NCBI GenBank assembly: GCA_029339505.1
Contig: JAQISU010000245.1
Span: 682,001 to 746,000, forward strand
From: Unio delphinus
Taxonomy: Eukaryota > Mollusca > Bivalvia > Unionida > Unionidae
Reading direction: 5' to 3'
DNA length: 64,000 nucleotides
Shown here: in pieces, positions 36,819 to 50,358 of the stretch
Numbering within the stretch: position 1 is the first letter of the stretch
How the letters are laid out: the number at the start of each line of letters is the position of its first letter
The notes under the pieces: generated by a model
Databases searched by the model: none
What the model was told of the DNA's origin: nothing
The model's input: the letters and a program-made list of their open reading frames with translations, nothing else
Made by a program: the position numbers and the translations under genes

Positions 36819-39319
36819 AATTAGTACCGTGTTTCCTATACAGGGCCTATACCACAACATGAGCCTGATGTTTCTATGGTTACCACGTGCATCCAGGGTA
36901 TGATTTTGATGGTTTTTAGATATGACAATCATAATGGAGTCTTTCTTTCATGATTTGCATGTGATTTTGGGGAAAAAATCTATACAAAACACAGATGGGA
37001 AGGGTTGTATAAACTGGATGGGGGCATTAATTCTTTTCTTCTTGATGTTTCTCATAAAGCTTGTAAAGAAATGCCCTTTTCTCTGATTATTTTCTCTTAT
37101 ATGCTGTACTTGCTGTATGTATTTTATTTCTCCTATATATATATCTTGCTTGCTTTTCAGATGTTGTGCCACAGAACTGCAAGCTGAAATCGGACAACCG
37201 ATAGATTGACACAGCTTAACCAGAGATTCTCCAGGTCCATGGTTGCAGTTATGGACAGCACTATGAACCCTGCCATGGAAGTTTCTCTTAAAGGTTATAT
37301 TCTTTGGTAAGTTGTGTTTTATCCTTCAATTTTATATGTTGAGTCACATTGAAGATCAATTATATTTGTCTTTTTTCCTGTCATAGAATTAAACTCCTTC
37401 ACATATTTCCTATGTTCTGCCATGTCTCTCATGTTGCTGCATTCAATTTTCTGACAAACAGTATTGGAACTTTTCTGCATCCCTTTTGTTGAGGGAGCAG
37501 GGACATTCGCACTTAAAAGAATAGTTCTAAACCCTTCATTTCCAACAGAAGTCTCTGAAAGTCCTATCTGTATTGCATTATTTACACAGTCAGGTTTTCT
37601 TCCACAATCTTTCCTTGGCATTTCTTGATACAGTTCAAACATTCTTTAAGTGTAACGGCATGATGAACATATTGCTCTCTCTCGCCACACCAGACCTCTT
37701 TTCTCTTCATGTTTCAAGTCCCATGACAGAAACCCCTGACATTCAGGGTGTAGGCACTGGTGCTCTTGAAAAACAGTATTCCACATCTCAGCATTTTTTT
37801 CTGCATGAACCAATCGATATGTGTTTTTCTCATCAGACCTGTTGATTTAAATAGATAAAACAAGTTTCATGTTAGAAATGTAGTTTCAGATTTGAAACAA
37901 AATCTATTTATAAATGCAACATTGCTCTGCACATACTATCAAGTGATAGTACAGAATCATTTAGCTGTAAATTAGAGCTTGCTACTTTGTATGCCAAATC
38001 AATGTATATTACCTCCCCTTTGACTAGAATTGAGTGACTGAAGGTTTGATTTATTTCTCTTTTTTTAAATAATGTATGTACTTTATTGAGCTTTATATTG
38101 AAAAGTAAGTAATTTAAGAGTACCTGTAGTGGAAAGTAGCCATCATAATGATTTTGAGACTTTTTCTAAACTTATTATGAGTTTGGGGTAAATATTGGTA
38201 TAGTTTTATGCATTAGACAACTTTAATATGCAATTCAATTCTATTACTTAAATTTACCAAGAAGTTTATGCAGTGATAAGTTATATAAGTGTCTGAATAT
38301 TGAATAGAAACATGGACTTACCCTGGCATTGCAATGTTTTCCACATATTGCTCCACCTCCAGCTTACTTCTTGGCTTGGGTCGCAGCAGTTTGTATATGG
38401 GCTTTTCATCGTCATCTTCAATGTCAGCATTATATGAACTTTTTATAGCTTTTTCAAATTTGTCTCTTGTTGTCCTTATGTAATAGACCTCAAGTGGCTT
38501 TGTCTTTTGGGTTGATGTACATTTTTTCCCCTTGTTGTGGGGAACATTACCAGGCTTGAAGAAATGACTTTGTCTATTCTTTGCTTTCTTATCCTTTCCC
38601 ATAGTTTTATGCTAAAAAGTATCACTCAGTTATTTAATTCTTCAGTATTATAATACTTATGGAACTTTCCTTTGGCTTTTATACCTTTTTATTAAGATTT
38701 GGGGGTGATGAATCACCTGTGTTGATAGTTTAAATAGTTTTAGAATGTCAGCATCTCTGGAGGCCTCATTGGGTGAGTCAAAGTCACAGAAGGACAATGA
38801 CCTCTTATCATTGTGACCTGTCATGTGGCACACTTATTGGTTTGGTGTGAATGATAGGAATCAGGGATGCGCTGTATCTTATTTCTGTGAATGTCAGCAA
38901 GAAAAGAAATGAAATTTTGAAATTTAAAACATTTAAAATTTGTCTTATAGCCAGTGAGAGATGGAAAACTAGGTGTCATGTAATTTGATACCCTATGATG
39001 TCATACTTGCTGATGTCAGCATGTTTGTGTTTATTTTGTGTAGCATGCATGCTATAGAAAGATAACACGAAGATACAAAGCCGGAATCTAATTTTTTTAA
39101 TAACAAGAATAATGCACTAATAAGTACAATACAACACTTCAACATGTAATGCGGATGCAATTTTGCTATGTACAGTAGTATCACATAAAATGCAATTGCA
39201 CTATTATTCATGCACCAGCATGGCCAGGTCTTTCTTACAATTATACTGTAATATCAATGAGTAAAATGCAACTTTTTCAAAAAAATTAAAATCTGGTTAC
39301 AGGACACACGGTACTAATT
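36819..39319. mobile_element. Family-2 transposon unit (first of the array)
   Basis: The left end is AATTAGTACCGTGTTTCCTA. The right end, reverse-complemented, is AATTAGTACCGTGTGTCCTG, an 18 of 20 match. The first 12 bases differ from family 1 at one position. The element holds one broken transposase gene on the minus strand and about 700 bp of non-coding DNA between exon 1 and the right end, the same layout as family 1. The same element recurs every 2,939 bp. Confidence 0.75.
37027..38602 (-). pseudogene. Family-2 Mutator-like transposase, unit 1 (core deleted)
   Basis: Exon 1 (38,322-38,602) is open: it starts MGKDKKAKNRQSHFFKPG, carries VPHNKGKK, and has a good donor (CAGG|GTAAGT). A 483-bp intron follows (37,839-38,321). 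Exon 2 begins at 37,838 in agreeing phase and reads NTVFQEHQCLHPECQGFL and VWRERAICSSCRYT. It meets TAA at 37,646-37,648, where family 1 has a sense codon. Beyond this the frame continues to IIDLQCDSTYK, around the first catalytic Asp. It then jumps straight to LPKNITFKRNFHGRVHSAVH, losing about 280 residues including the second Asp. The end (KRAFLYKLYEKHQEEKN) is in yet another frame. It cannot encode an active transposase. Confidence 0.9.
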
Positions 39320-39965
39320 ATACGGAAGAGCTGTGAACCAGTCTAAAAATGGGTGAAGAAATAATAGAGTATATACAGCTTTGGTGGTCCATAATTGGTT
39401 AATGATGAAAATTAAAATTTTAGTAAAAATATTTTTTGAGAGCTTATCCTATCTGTAATTTTAAAAAAATATAGACAAAATTCTATTGATGCAATTGAAG
39501 TAAATTTAGAGGCTTCACCTATTAGTACTCAATAATGAAAGTAGCACCTGATTCATTTGGTGCAGAATCAATAACATGTGCTTCCTGCCAATTTATGTCA
39601 ACAACATGCCGCGGGTCCTATGTTTTTCTACATTTAAAAACTTACATCAAGGTTAGTTGTGCATGGAAAAATATAGGTCTGACCATCAGCACCCAGAAAT
39701 GTTAAGTTATTGAATTTTGAATATGACAGTGTTTCCATATGTTTACCATTGGAGTTGAATTAGTACCGTGTTTCCTATACAGGGCCTATACCACAACATG
39801 AGCCTGATGTTTCTATGGTTACCACGTGCATCCAGGGTATGATTTTGATGGTTTTTAGATATGACAATCATAATGGAGTCTTTCTTTCATGATTTGCATG
39901 TGATTTTGGGGAAAAAATCTATACAAAACACAGATGGGAAGGGTTGTATAAACTGGATGGGGGCA

Positions 39966-41541
39966 TTAATTCTTTTCTTCTTGATGTTTCTCATAAAGCT
40001 TGTAAAGAAATGCCCTTTTCTCTGATTATTTTCTCTTATATGCTGTACTTGCTGTATGTATTTTATTTCTCCTATATATATATCTTGCTTGCTTTTCAGA
40101 TGTTGTGCCACAGAACTGCAAGCTGAAATCGGACAACCGATAGATTGACACAGCTTAACCAGAGATTCTCCAGGTCCATGGTTGCAGTTATGGACAGCAC
40201 TATGAACCCTGCCATGGAAGTTTCTCTTAAAGGTTATATTCTTTGGTAAGTTGTGTTTTATCCTTCAATTTTATATGTTGAGTCACATTGAAGATCAATT
40301 ATATTTGTCTTTTTTCCTGTCATAGAATTAAACTCCTTCACATATTTCCTATGTTCTGCCATGTCTCTCATGTTGCTGCATTCAATTTTCTGACAAACAG
40401 TATTGGAACTTTTCTGCATCCCTTTTGTTGAGGGAGCAGGGACATTCGCACTTAAAAGAATAGTTCTAAACCCTTCATTTCCAACAGAAGTCTCTGAAAG
40501 TCCTATCTGTATTGCATTATTTACACAGTCAGGTTTTCTTCCACAATCTTTCCTTGGCATTTCTTGATACAGTTCAAACATTCTTTAAGTGTAACGGCAT
40601 GATGAACATATTGCTCTCTCTCGCCACACCAGACCTCTTTTCTCTTCATGTTTCAAGTCCCATGACAGAAACCCCTGACATTCAGGGTGTAGGCACTGGT
40701 GCTCTTGAAAAACAGTATTCCACATCTCAGCATTTTTTTCTGCATGAACCAATCGATATGTGTTTTTCTCATCAGACCTGTTGATTTAAATAGATAAAAC
40801 AAGTTTCATGTTAGAAATGTAGTTTCAGATTTGAAACAAAATCTATTTATAAATGCAACATTGCTCTGCACATACTATCAAGTGATAGTACAGAATCATT
40901 TAGCTGTAAATTAGAGCTTGCTACTTGGTATGCCAAATCAATGTATATTACCTCCCCTTTGACTAGAATTGAGTGACTGAAGGTTTGATTTATTTCTCTT
41001 TTTTTAAATAATGTATGTACTTTATTGAGCTTTATATTGAAAAGTAAGTAATTTAAGAGTACCTGTAGTGGAAAGTAGCCATCATAATGATTTTGAGACT
41101 TTTTCTAAACTTATTATGAGTTTGAGGTAAATATTGGTATAGTTTTATGCATTAGACAATTTTAATATGCAATTCAATTCTATTACTTAAATTTACCAAG
41201 AAGTTTATGCAGTGATAAGTTATATAAGTGTCTGAATATTGAATAGAAACATGGACTTACCCTGGCATTGCAATGTTTTCCACATATTGCTCCACCTCCA
41301 GCTTACTTCTTGGCTTGGGTCGCAGCAGTTTGTATATGGGCTTTTCATCGTCATCTTCAATGTCAGCATTATATGAACTTTTTATAGCTTTTTCAAATTT
41401 GTCTCTTGTTGTCCTTATGTAATAGACCTCAAGTGGCTTTGTCTTTTGGGTTGATGTACATTTTTTCCCCTTGTTGTGGGGAACATTACCAGGCTTGAAG
41501 AAATGACTTTGTCTATTCTTTGCTTTCTTATCCTTTCCCAT
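39966..41541 (-). pseudogene. Family-2 transposase remnant, unit 2
   Basis: Same structure and defects as unit 1. Unit-specific bases seen nearby include GACAATTTTAATATG near 41,160, where other units have GACAACTTTAATATG. Confidence 0.9.
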
Positions 41542-42904
41542 AGTTTTATGCTAAAAAGTATCACTCAGTTATTTAATTCTTCAGTATTATAATACTTATG
41601 GAACTTTCCTTTGGCTTTTATACCTTTTTATTAAGATTTGGGGGTGATGAATCACCTGTGTTGATAGTTTAAATAGTTTTAGAATGTCAGCATCTCTGGA
41701 GGCCTCATTGGGTGAGTCAAAGTCACAGAAGGACAATGACCTCTTATCATTGTGACCTGTCATGTGGCACACTTATTGGTTTGGTGTGAATGATAGGAAT
41801 CAGGGATGCGCTGTATCTTATTTCTGTGAATGTCAGCAAGAAAAGAAATGAAATTTTGAAATTTAAAACATTTAAAATTTGTCTTATAGCCAGTGAGAGA
41901 TGGAAAACTAGGTGTCATGTAATTTGATACCCTATGATGTCATACTTGCTGATGTCAGCATGTTTGTGTTTATTTTGTGTAGCATGCATGCTATAGAAAG
42001 ATAACACGAAGATACAAAGCCGGAATCTAATTTTTTTAATAACAAGAATAATGCACTAATAAGTACAATACAACACTTCAACATGTAATGCGGATGCAAT
42101 TTTGCTATGTACAGTAGTATCACATAAAATGCAATTGCACTATTATTCATGCACCAGCATGGCCAGGTCTTTCTTACAATTATACTGTAATATCAATGAG
42201 TAAAATGCAACTTTTTCAAAAAAATTAAAATCTGGTTACAGGACACACGGTACTAATTATACGGAAGAGCTGTGAACCAGTCTAAAAATGGGTGAAGAAA
42301 TAATAGAGTATATACAGCTTTGGTGGTCCATAATTGGTTAATGATGAAAATTAAAATTTTAGTAAAAATATTTTTTGAGAGCTTATCCTATCTGTAATTT
42401 TAAAAAAATATAGACAAAATTCTATTGATGCAATTGAAGTAAATTTAGAGGCTTCACCTATTAGTACTCAATAATGAAAGTAGCACCTGATTCATTTGGT
42501 GCAGAATCAATAACATGTGCTTCCTGCCAATTTATGTCAACAACATGCCGCGGGTCCTATGTTTTTCTACATTTAAAAACTTACATCAAGGTTAGTTGTG
42601 CATGGAAAAATATAGGTCTGACCATCAGCACCCAGAAATGTTAAGTTATTGAATTTTGAATATGACAGTGTTTCCATATGTTTACCATTGGAGTTGAATT
42701 AGTACCGTGTTTCCTATACAGGGCCTATACCACAACATGAGCCTGATGTTTCTATGGTTACCACGTGCATCCAGGGTATGATTTTGATGGTTTTTAGATA
42801 TGACAATCATAATGGAGTCTTTCTTTCATGATTTGCATGTGATTTTGGGGAAAAAATCTATACAAAACACAGATGGGAAGGGTTGTATAAACTGGATGGG
42901 GGCA

Positions 42905-44480
42905 TTAATTCTTTTCTTCTTGATGTTTCTCATAAAGCTTGTAAAGAAATGCCCTTTTCTCTGATTATTTTCTCTTATATGCTGTACTTGCTGTATGTAT
43001 TTTATTTCTCCTATATATATATCTTGCTTGCTTTTCAGATGTTGTGCCACAGAACTGCAAGCTGAAATCGGACAACCGATAGATTGACACAGCTTAACCA
43101 GAGATTCTCCAGGTCCATGGTTGCAGTTATGGACAGCACTATGAACCCTGCCATGGAAGTTTCTCTTAAAGGTTATATTCTTTGGTAAGTTGTGTTTTAT
43201 CCTTCAATTTTATATGTTGAGTCACATTGAAGATCAATTATATTTGTCTTTTTTCCTGTCATAGAATTAAACTCCTTCACATATTTCCTATGTTCTGCCA
43301 TGTCTCTCATGTTGCTGCATTCAATTTTCTGACAAACAGTATTGGAACTTTTCTGCATCCCTTTTGTTGAGGGAGCAGGGACATTCGCACTTAAAAGAAT
43401 AGTTCTAAACCCTTCATTTCCAACAGAAGTCTCTGAAAGTCCTATCTGTATTGCATTATTTACACAGTCAGGTTTTCTTCCACAATCTTTCCTTGGCATT
43501 TCTTGATACAGTTCAAACATTCTTTAAGTGTAACGGCATGATGAACATATTGCTCTCTCTCGCCACACCAGACCTCTTTTCTCTTCATGTTTCAAGTCCC
43601 ATGACAGAAACCCCTGACATTCAGGGTGTAGGCACTGGTGCTCTTGAAAAACAGTATTCCACATCTCAGCATTTTTTTCTGCATGAACCAATCGATATGT
43701 GTTTTTCTCATCAGACCTGTTGATTTAAATAGATAAAACAAGTTTCATGTTAGAAATGTAGTTTCAGATTTGAAACAAAATCTATTTATAAATGCAACAT
43801 TGCTCTGCACATACTATCAAGTGATAGTACAGAATCATTTAGCTGTAAATTAGAGCTTGCTACTTTGTATGCCAAATCAATGTATATTACCTCCCCTTTG
43901 ACTAGAATTGAGTGACTGAAGGTTTGATTTATTTCTCTTTTTTTAAATAATGTATGTACTTTATTGAGCTTTATATTGAAAAGTAAGTAATTTAAGAGTA
44001 CCTGTAGTGGAAAGTAGCCATCATAATGATTTTGAGACTTTTTCTAAACTTATTATGAGTTTGGGGTAAATATTGGTATAGTTTTATGCATTAGACAACT
44101 TTAATATGCAATTCAATTCTATTACTTAAATTTACCAAGAAGTTTATGCAGTGATAAGTTATATAAGTGTCTGAATATTGAATAGAAACATGGACTTACC
44201 CTGGCATTGCAATGTTTTCCACATATTGCTCCACCTCCAGCTTACTTCTTGGCTTGGGTCGCAGCAGTTTGTATATGGGCTTTTCATCGTCATCTTCAAT
44301 GTCAGCATTATATGAACTTTTTATAGCTTTTTCAAATTTGTCTCTTGTTGTCCTTATGTAATAGACCTCAAGTGGCTTTGTCTTTTGGGTTGATGTACAT
44401 TTTTTCCCCTTGTTGTGGGGAACATTACCAGGCTTGAAGAAATGACTTTGTCTATTCTTTGCTTTCTTATCCTTTCCCAT
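42905..44480 (-). pseudogene. Family-2 transposase remnant, unit 3
   Basis: Same structure and defects as unit 1. The intergenic variant near 43,863 is CTTTGTATGCC, as in units 1 and 5. Confidence 0.9.
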
Positions 44481-45843
44481 AGTTTTATGCTAAAAAGTAT
44501 CACTCAGTTATTTAATTCTTCAGTATTATAATACTTATGGAACTTTCCTTTGGCTTTTATACCTTTTTATTAAGATTTGGGGGTGATGAATCACCTGTGT
44601 TGATAGTTTAAATAGTTTTAGAATGTCAGCATCTCTGGAGGCCTCATTGGGTGAGTCAAAGTCACAGAAGGACAATGACCTCTTATCATTGTGACCTGTC
44701 ATGTGGCACACTTATTGGTTTGGTGTGAATGATAGGAATCAGGGATGCGCTGTATCTTATTTCTGTGAATGTCAGCAAGAAAAGAAATGAAATTTTGAAA
44801 TTTAAAACATTTAAAATTTGTCTTATAGCCAGTGAGAGATGGAAAACTAGGTGTCATGTAATTTGATACCCTATGATGTCATACTTGCTGATGTCAGCAT
44901 GTTTGTGTTTATTTTGTGTAGCATGCATGCTATAGAAAGATAACACGAAGATACAAAGCCGGAATCTAATTTTTTTAATAACAAGAATAATGCACTAATA
45001 AGTACAATACAACACTTCAACATGTAATGCGGATGCAATTTTGCTATGTACAGTAGTATCACATAAAATGCAATTGCACTATTATTCATGCACCAGCATG
45101 GCCAGGTCTTTCTTACAATTATACTGTAATATCAATGAGTAAAATGCAACTTTTTCAAAAAAATTAAAATCTGGTTACAGGACACACGGTACTAATTATA
45201 CGGAAGAGCTGTGAACCAGTCTAAAAATGGGTGAAGAAATAATAGAGTATATACAGCTTTGGTGGTCCATAATTGGTTAATGATGAAAATTAAAATTTTA
45301 GTAAAAATATTTTTTGAGAGCTTATCCTATCTGTAATTTTAAAAAAATATAGACAAAATTCTATTGATGCAATTGAAGTAAATTTAGAGGCTTCACCTAT
45401 TAGTACTCAATAATGAAAGTAGCACCTGATTCATTTGGTGCAGAATCAATAACATGTGCTTCCTGCCAATTTATGTCAACAACATGCCGCGGGTCCTATG
45501 TTTTTCTACATTTAAAAACTTACATCAAGGTTAGTTGTGCATGGAAAAATATAGGTCTGACCATCAGCACCCAGAAATGTTAAGTTATTGAATTTTGAAT
45601 ATGACAGTGTTTCCATATGTTTACCATTGGAGTTGAATTAGTACCGTGTTTCCTATACAGGGCCTATACCACAACATGAGCCTGATGTTTCTATGGTTAC
45701 CACGTGCATCCAGGGTATGATTTTGATGGTTTTTAGATATGACAATCATAATGGAGTCTTTCTTTCATGATTTGCATGTGATTTTGGGGAAAAAATCTAT
45801 ACAAAACACAGATGGGAAGGGTTGTATAAACTGGATGGGGGCA

Positions 45844-47419
45844 TTAATTCTTTTCTTCTTGATGTTTCTCATAAAGCTTGTAAAGAAATGCCCTTTTCTC
45901 TGATTATTTTCTCTTATATGCTGTACTTGCTGTATGTATTTTATTTCTCCTATATATATATCTTGCTTGCTTTTCAGATGTTGTGCCACAGAACTGCAAG
46001 CTGAAATCGGACAACCGATAGATTGACACAGCTTAACCAGAGATTCTCCAGGTCCATGGTTGCAGTTATGGACAGCACTATGAACCCTGCCATGGAAGTT
46101 TCTCTTAAAGGTTATATTCTTTGGTAAGTTGTGTTTTATCCTTCAATTTTATATGTTGAGTCACATTGAAGATCAATTATATTTGTCTTTTTTCCTGTCA
46201 TAGAATTAAACTCCTTCACATATTTCCTATGTTCTGCCATGTCTCTCATGTTGCTGCATTCAATTTTCTGACAAACAGTATTGGAACTTTTCTGCATCCC
46301 TTTTGTTGAGGGAGCAGGGACATTCGCACTTAAAAGAATAGTTCTAAACCCTTCATTTCCAACAGAAGTCTCTGAAAGTCCTATCTGTATTGCATTATTT
46401 ACACAGTCAGGTTTTCTTCCACAATCTTTCCTTGGCATTTCTTGATACAGTTCAAACATTCTTTAAGTGTAACGGCATGATGAACATATTGCTCTCTCTC
46501 GCCACACCAGACCTCTTTTCTCTTCATGTTTCAAGTCCCATGACAGAAACCCCTGACATTCAGGGTGTAGGCACTGGTGCTCTTGAAAAACAGTATTCCA
46601 CATCTCAGCATTTTTTTCTGCATGAACCAATCGATATGTGTTTTTCTCATCAGACCTGTTGATTTAAATAGATAAAACAAGTTTCATGTTAGAAATGTAG
46701 TTTCAGATTTGAAACAAAATCTATTTATAAATGCAACATTGCTCTGCACATACTATCAAGTGATAGTACAGAATCATTTAGCTGTAAATTAGAGCTTGCT
46801 ACTTGGTATGCCAAATCAATGTATATTACCTCCCCTTTGACTAGAATTGAGTGACTGAAGGTTTGATTTATTTCTCTTTTTTTAAATAATGTATGTACTT
46901 TATTGAGCTTTATATTGAAAAGTAAGTAATTTAAGAGTACCTGTAGTGGAAAGTAGCCATCATAATGATTTTGAGACTTTTTCTAAACTTATTATGAGTT
47001 TGGGGTAAATATTGGTATAGTTTTATGCATTAGACAACTTTAATATGCAATTCAATTCTATTACTTAAATTTACCAAGAAGTTTATGCAGTGATAAGTTA
47101 TATAAGTGTCTGAATATTGAATAGAAACATGGACTTACCCTGGCATTGCAATGTTTTCCACATATTGCTCCACCTCCAGCTTACTTCTTGGCTTGGGTCG
47201 CAGCAGTTTGTATATGGGCTTTTCATCGTCATCTTCAATGTCAGCATTATATGAACTTTTTATAGCTTTTTCAAATTTGTCTCTTGTTGTCCTTATGTAA
47301 TAGACCTCAAGTGGCTTTGTCTTTTGGGTTGATGTACATTTTTTCCCCTTGTTGTGGGGAACATTACCAGGCTTGAAGAAATGACTTTGTCTATTCTTTG
47401 CTTTCTTATCCTTTCCCAT
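45844..47419 (-). pseudogene. Family-2 transposase remnant, unit 4
   Basis: Same structure and defects as unit 1. Its downstream edge (about 48,100) carries AAACTAAAATC instead of AAATTAAAATC, a variant shared with unit 6. Confidence 0.9.
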
Positions 47420-48782
47420 AGTTTTATGCTAAAAAGTATCACTCAGTTATTTAATTCTTCAGTATTATAATACTTATGGAACTTTCCTTTGGCTTTTATA
47501 CCTTTTTATTAAGATTTGGGGGTGATGAATCACCTGTGTTGATAGTTTAAATAGTTTTAGAATGTCAGCATCTCTGGAGGCCTCATTGGGTGAGTCAAAG
47601 TCACAGAAGGACAATGACCTCTTATCATTGTGACCTGTCATGTGGCACACTTATTGGTTTGGTGTGAATGATAGGAATCAGGGATGCGCTGTATCTTATT
47701 TCTGTGAATGTCAGCAAGAAAAGAAATGAAATTTTGAAATTTAAAACATTTAAAATTTGTCTTATAGCCAGTGAGAGATGGAAAACTAGGTGTCATGTAA
47801 TTTGATACCCTATGATGTCATACTTGCTGATGTCAGCATGTTTGTGTTTATTTTGTGTAGCATGCATGCTATAGAAAGATAACACGAAGATACAAAGCCG
47901 GAATCTAATTTTTTTAATAACAAGAATAATGCACTAATAAGTACAATACAACACTTCAACATGTAATGCGGATGCAATTTTGCTATGTACAGTAGTATCA
48001 CATAAAATGCAATTGCACTATTATTCATGCACCAGCATGGCCAGGTCTTTCTTACAATTATACTGTAATATCAATGAGTAAAATGCAACTTTTTCAAAAA
48101 AACTAAAATCTGGTTACAGGACACACGGTACTAATTATACGGAAGAGCTGTGAACCAGTCTAAAAATGGGTGAAGAAATAATAGAGTATATGCAGCTTTG
48201 TTGGTCCATAATTGGTTAATGATGAAAATTAAAATTTTAGTAAAAATATTTTTTGAGAGCTTATCCTATCTGTAATTTTAAAAAAATATAGACAAAATTC
48301 TATTGATGCAATTAAAGTAAATTTAGAGGCTTCACCTATTAGTACTAAATAATGAAAGTAGCACCTGATTCATTTGGTGCAGAATCAATAACATGTGCTT
48401 CCTGCCAATTTATGTCAACAACATGCCGCGGGTCCTATGTTTTTCTACATTTAAAAACTTACATCAAGGTTAGTTGTGCATGGAAAAATATAGGTCTGAC
48501 CATCAGCACCCAGAAATGTTAAGTTATTGAATTTTGAATATGACAGTGTTTCCATATGTTTACCATTGGAGTTGAATTAGTACCGTGTTTCCTATACAGG
48601 GCCTATACCACAACATGAGCCTGATGTTTCTATGGTTACCACGTGCATCCAGGGTATGATTTTGATGGTTTTTAGATATGACAATCATAATGGAGTCTTT
48701 CTTTCATGATTTGCATGTGATTTTGGGGAAAAAATCTATACAAAACACAGATGGGAAGGGTTGTATAAACTGGATGGGGGCA

Positions 48783-50358
48783 TTAATTCTTTTCTTCTTG
48801 ATGTTTCTCATAAAGCTTGTAAAGAAATGCCCTTTTCTCTGATTATTTTCTCTTATATGCTGTATTTGCTGTATGTATTTTATTTCTCCTATATATATAT
48901 CTTGCTTGCTTTTCAGATGTTGTGCCACAGAACTGCAAGCTGAAATCGGACAACCGATAGATTGACACAGCTTAACCAGAGATTCTCCAGGTCCATGGTT
49001 GCAGTTATGGACAGCACTATGAACCCTGCCATGGAAGTTTCTCTTAAAGGTTATATTCTTTGGTAAGTTGTGTTTTATCCTTCAATTTTATATGTTGAGT
49101 CACATTGAAGATCAATTATATTTGTCTTTTTTCCTGTCATAGAATTAAACTCCTTCACATATTTCCTATGTTCTGCCATGTCTCTCATGTTGCTGCATTC
49201 AATTTTCTGACAAACAGTATTGGAACTTTTCTGCATCCCTTTTGTTGAGGGAGCAGGGACATTCGCACTTAAAAGAATAGTTCTAAACCCTTCATTTCCA
49301 ACAGAAGTCTCTGAAAGTCCTATCTGTATTGCATTATTTACACAGTCAGGTTTTCTTCCACAATCTTTCCTTGGCATTTCTTGATACAGTTCAAACATTC
49401 TTTAAGTGTAACGGCATGATGAACATATTGCTCTCTCTCGCCACACCAGACCTCTTTTCTCTTCATGTTTCAAGTCCCATGACAGAAACCCCTGACATTC
49501 AGGGTGTAGGCACTGGTGCTCTTGAAAAACAGTATTCCACATCTCAGCATTTTTTTCTGCATGAACCAATCGATATGTGTTTTTCTCATCAGACCTGTTG
49601 ATTTAAATAGATAAAACAAGTTTCATGTTAGAAATGTAGTTTCAGATTTGAAACAAAATCTATTTATAAATGCAACATTGCTCTGCACATACTATCAAGT
49701 GATAGTACAGAATCATTTAGCTGTAAATTAGAGCTTGCTACTTTGTATGCCAAATCAATGTATATTACCTCCCCTTTGACTAGAATTGAGTGACTGAAGG
49801 TTTGATTTATTTCTCTTTTTTTAAATAATGTATGTACTTTATTGAGCTTTATATTGAAAAGTAAGTAATTTAAGAGTACCTGTAGTGGAAAGTAGCCATC
49901 ATAATGATTTTGAGACTTTTTCTAAACTTATTATGAGTTTGGGGTAAATATTGGTATAGTTTTATGCATTAGACAACTTTAATATGCAATTCAATTCTAT
50001 TACTTAAATTTACCAAGAAGTTTATGCAGTGATAAGTTATATAAGTGTCTGAATATTGAATAGAAACATGGACTTACCCTGGCATTGCAATGTTTTCCAC
50101 ATATTGCTCCACCTCCAGCTTACTTCTTGGCTTGGGTCGCAGCAGTTTGTATATGGGCTTTTCATCGTCATCTTCAATGTCAGCATTATATGAACTTTTT
50201 ATAGCTTTTTCAAATTTGTCTCTTGTTGTCCTTATGTAATAGACCTCAAGTGGCTTTGTCTTTTGGGTTGATGTACATTTTTTCCCCTTGTTGTGGGGAA
50301 CATTACCAGGCTTGAAGAAATGACTTTGTCTATTCTTTGCTTTCTTATCCTTTCCCAT
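48783..50358 (-). pseudogene. Family-2 transposase remnant, unit 5
   Basis: Same structure and defects as unit 1. It shares with unit 7 a set of variants: GCAGCTTTGTTGG near 48,190, GCAATTAAAG near 48,307, GTACTAAAT near 48,341, and CTGTATTTGCTG near 48,860. Confidence 0.9.

Noticed and set aside
36948..37172. 74-aa minus-strand frame in each family-2 unit
   Set aside because: Its first part matches the transposase only up to a frameshift. The true continuation is in another frame, so it is part of the pseudogene.
38993..39211. 72-aa hydrophobic minus-strand frame between exon 1 and the right end of each family-2 unit
   Set aside because: No counterpart was seen in the matching leader of family 1 and no family resemblance. 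Its recurrence follows from the tandem array, so it is not independent evidence.
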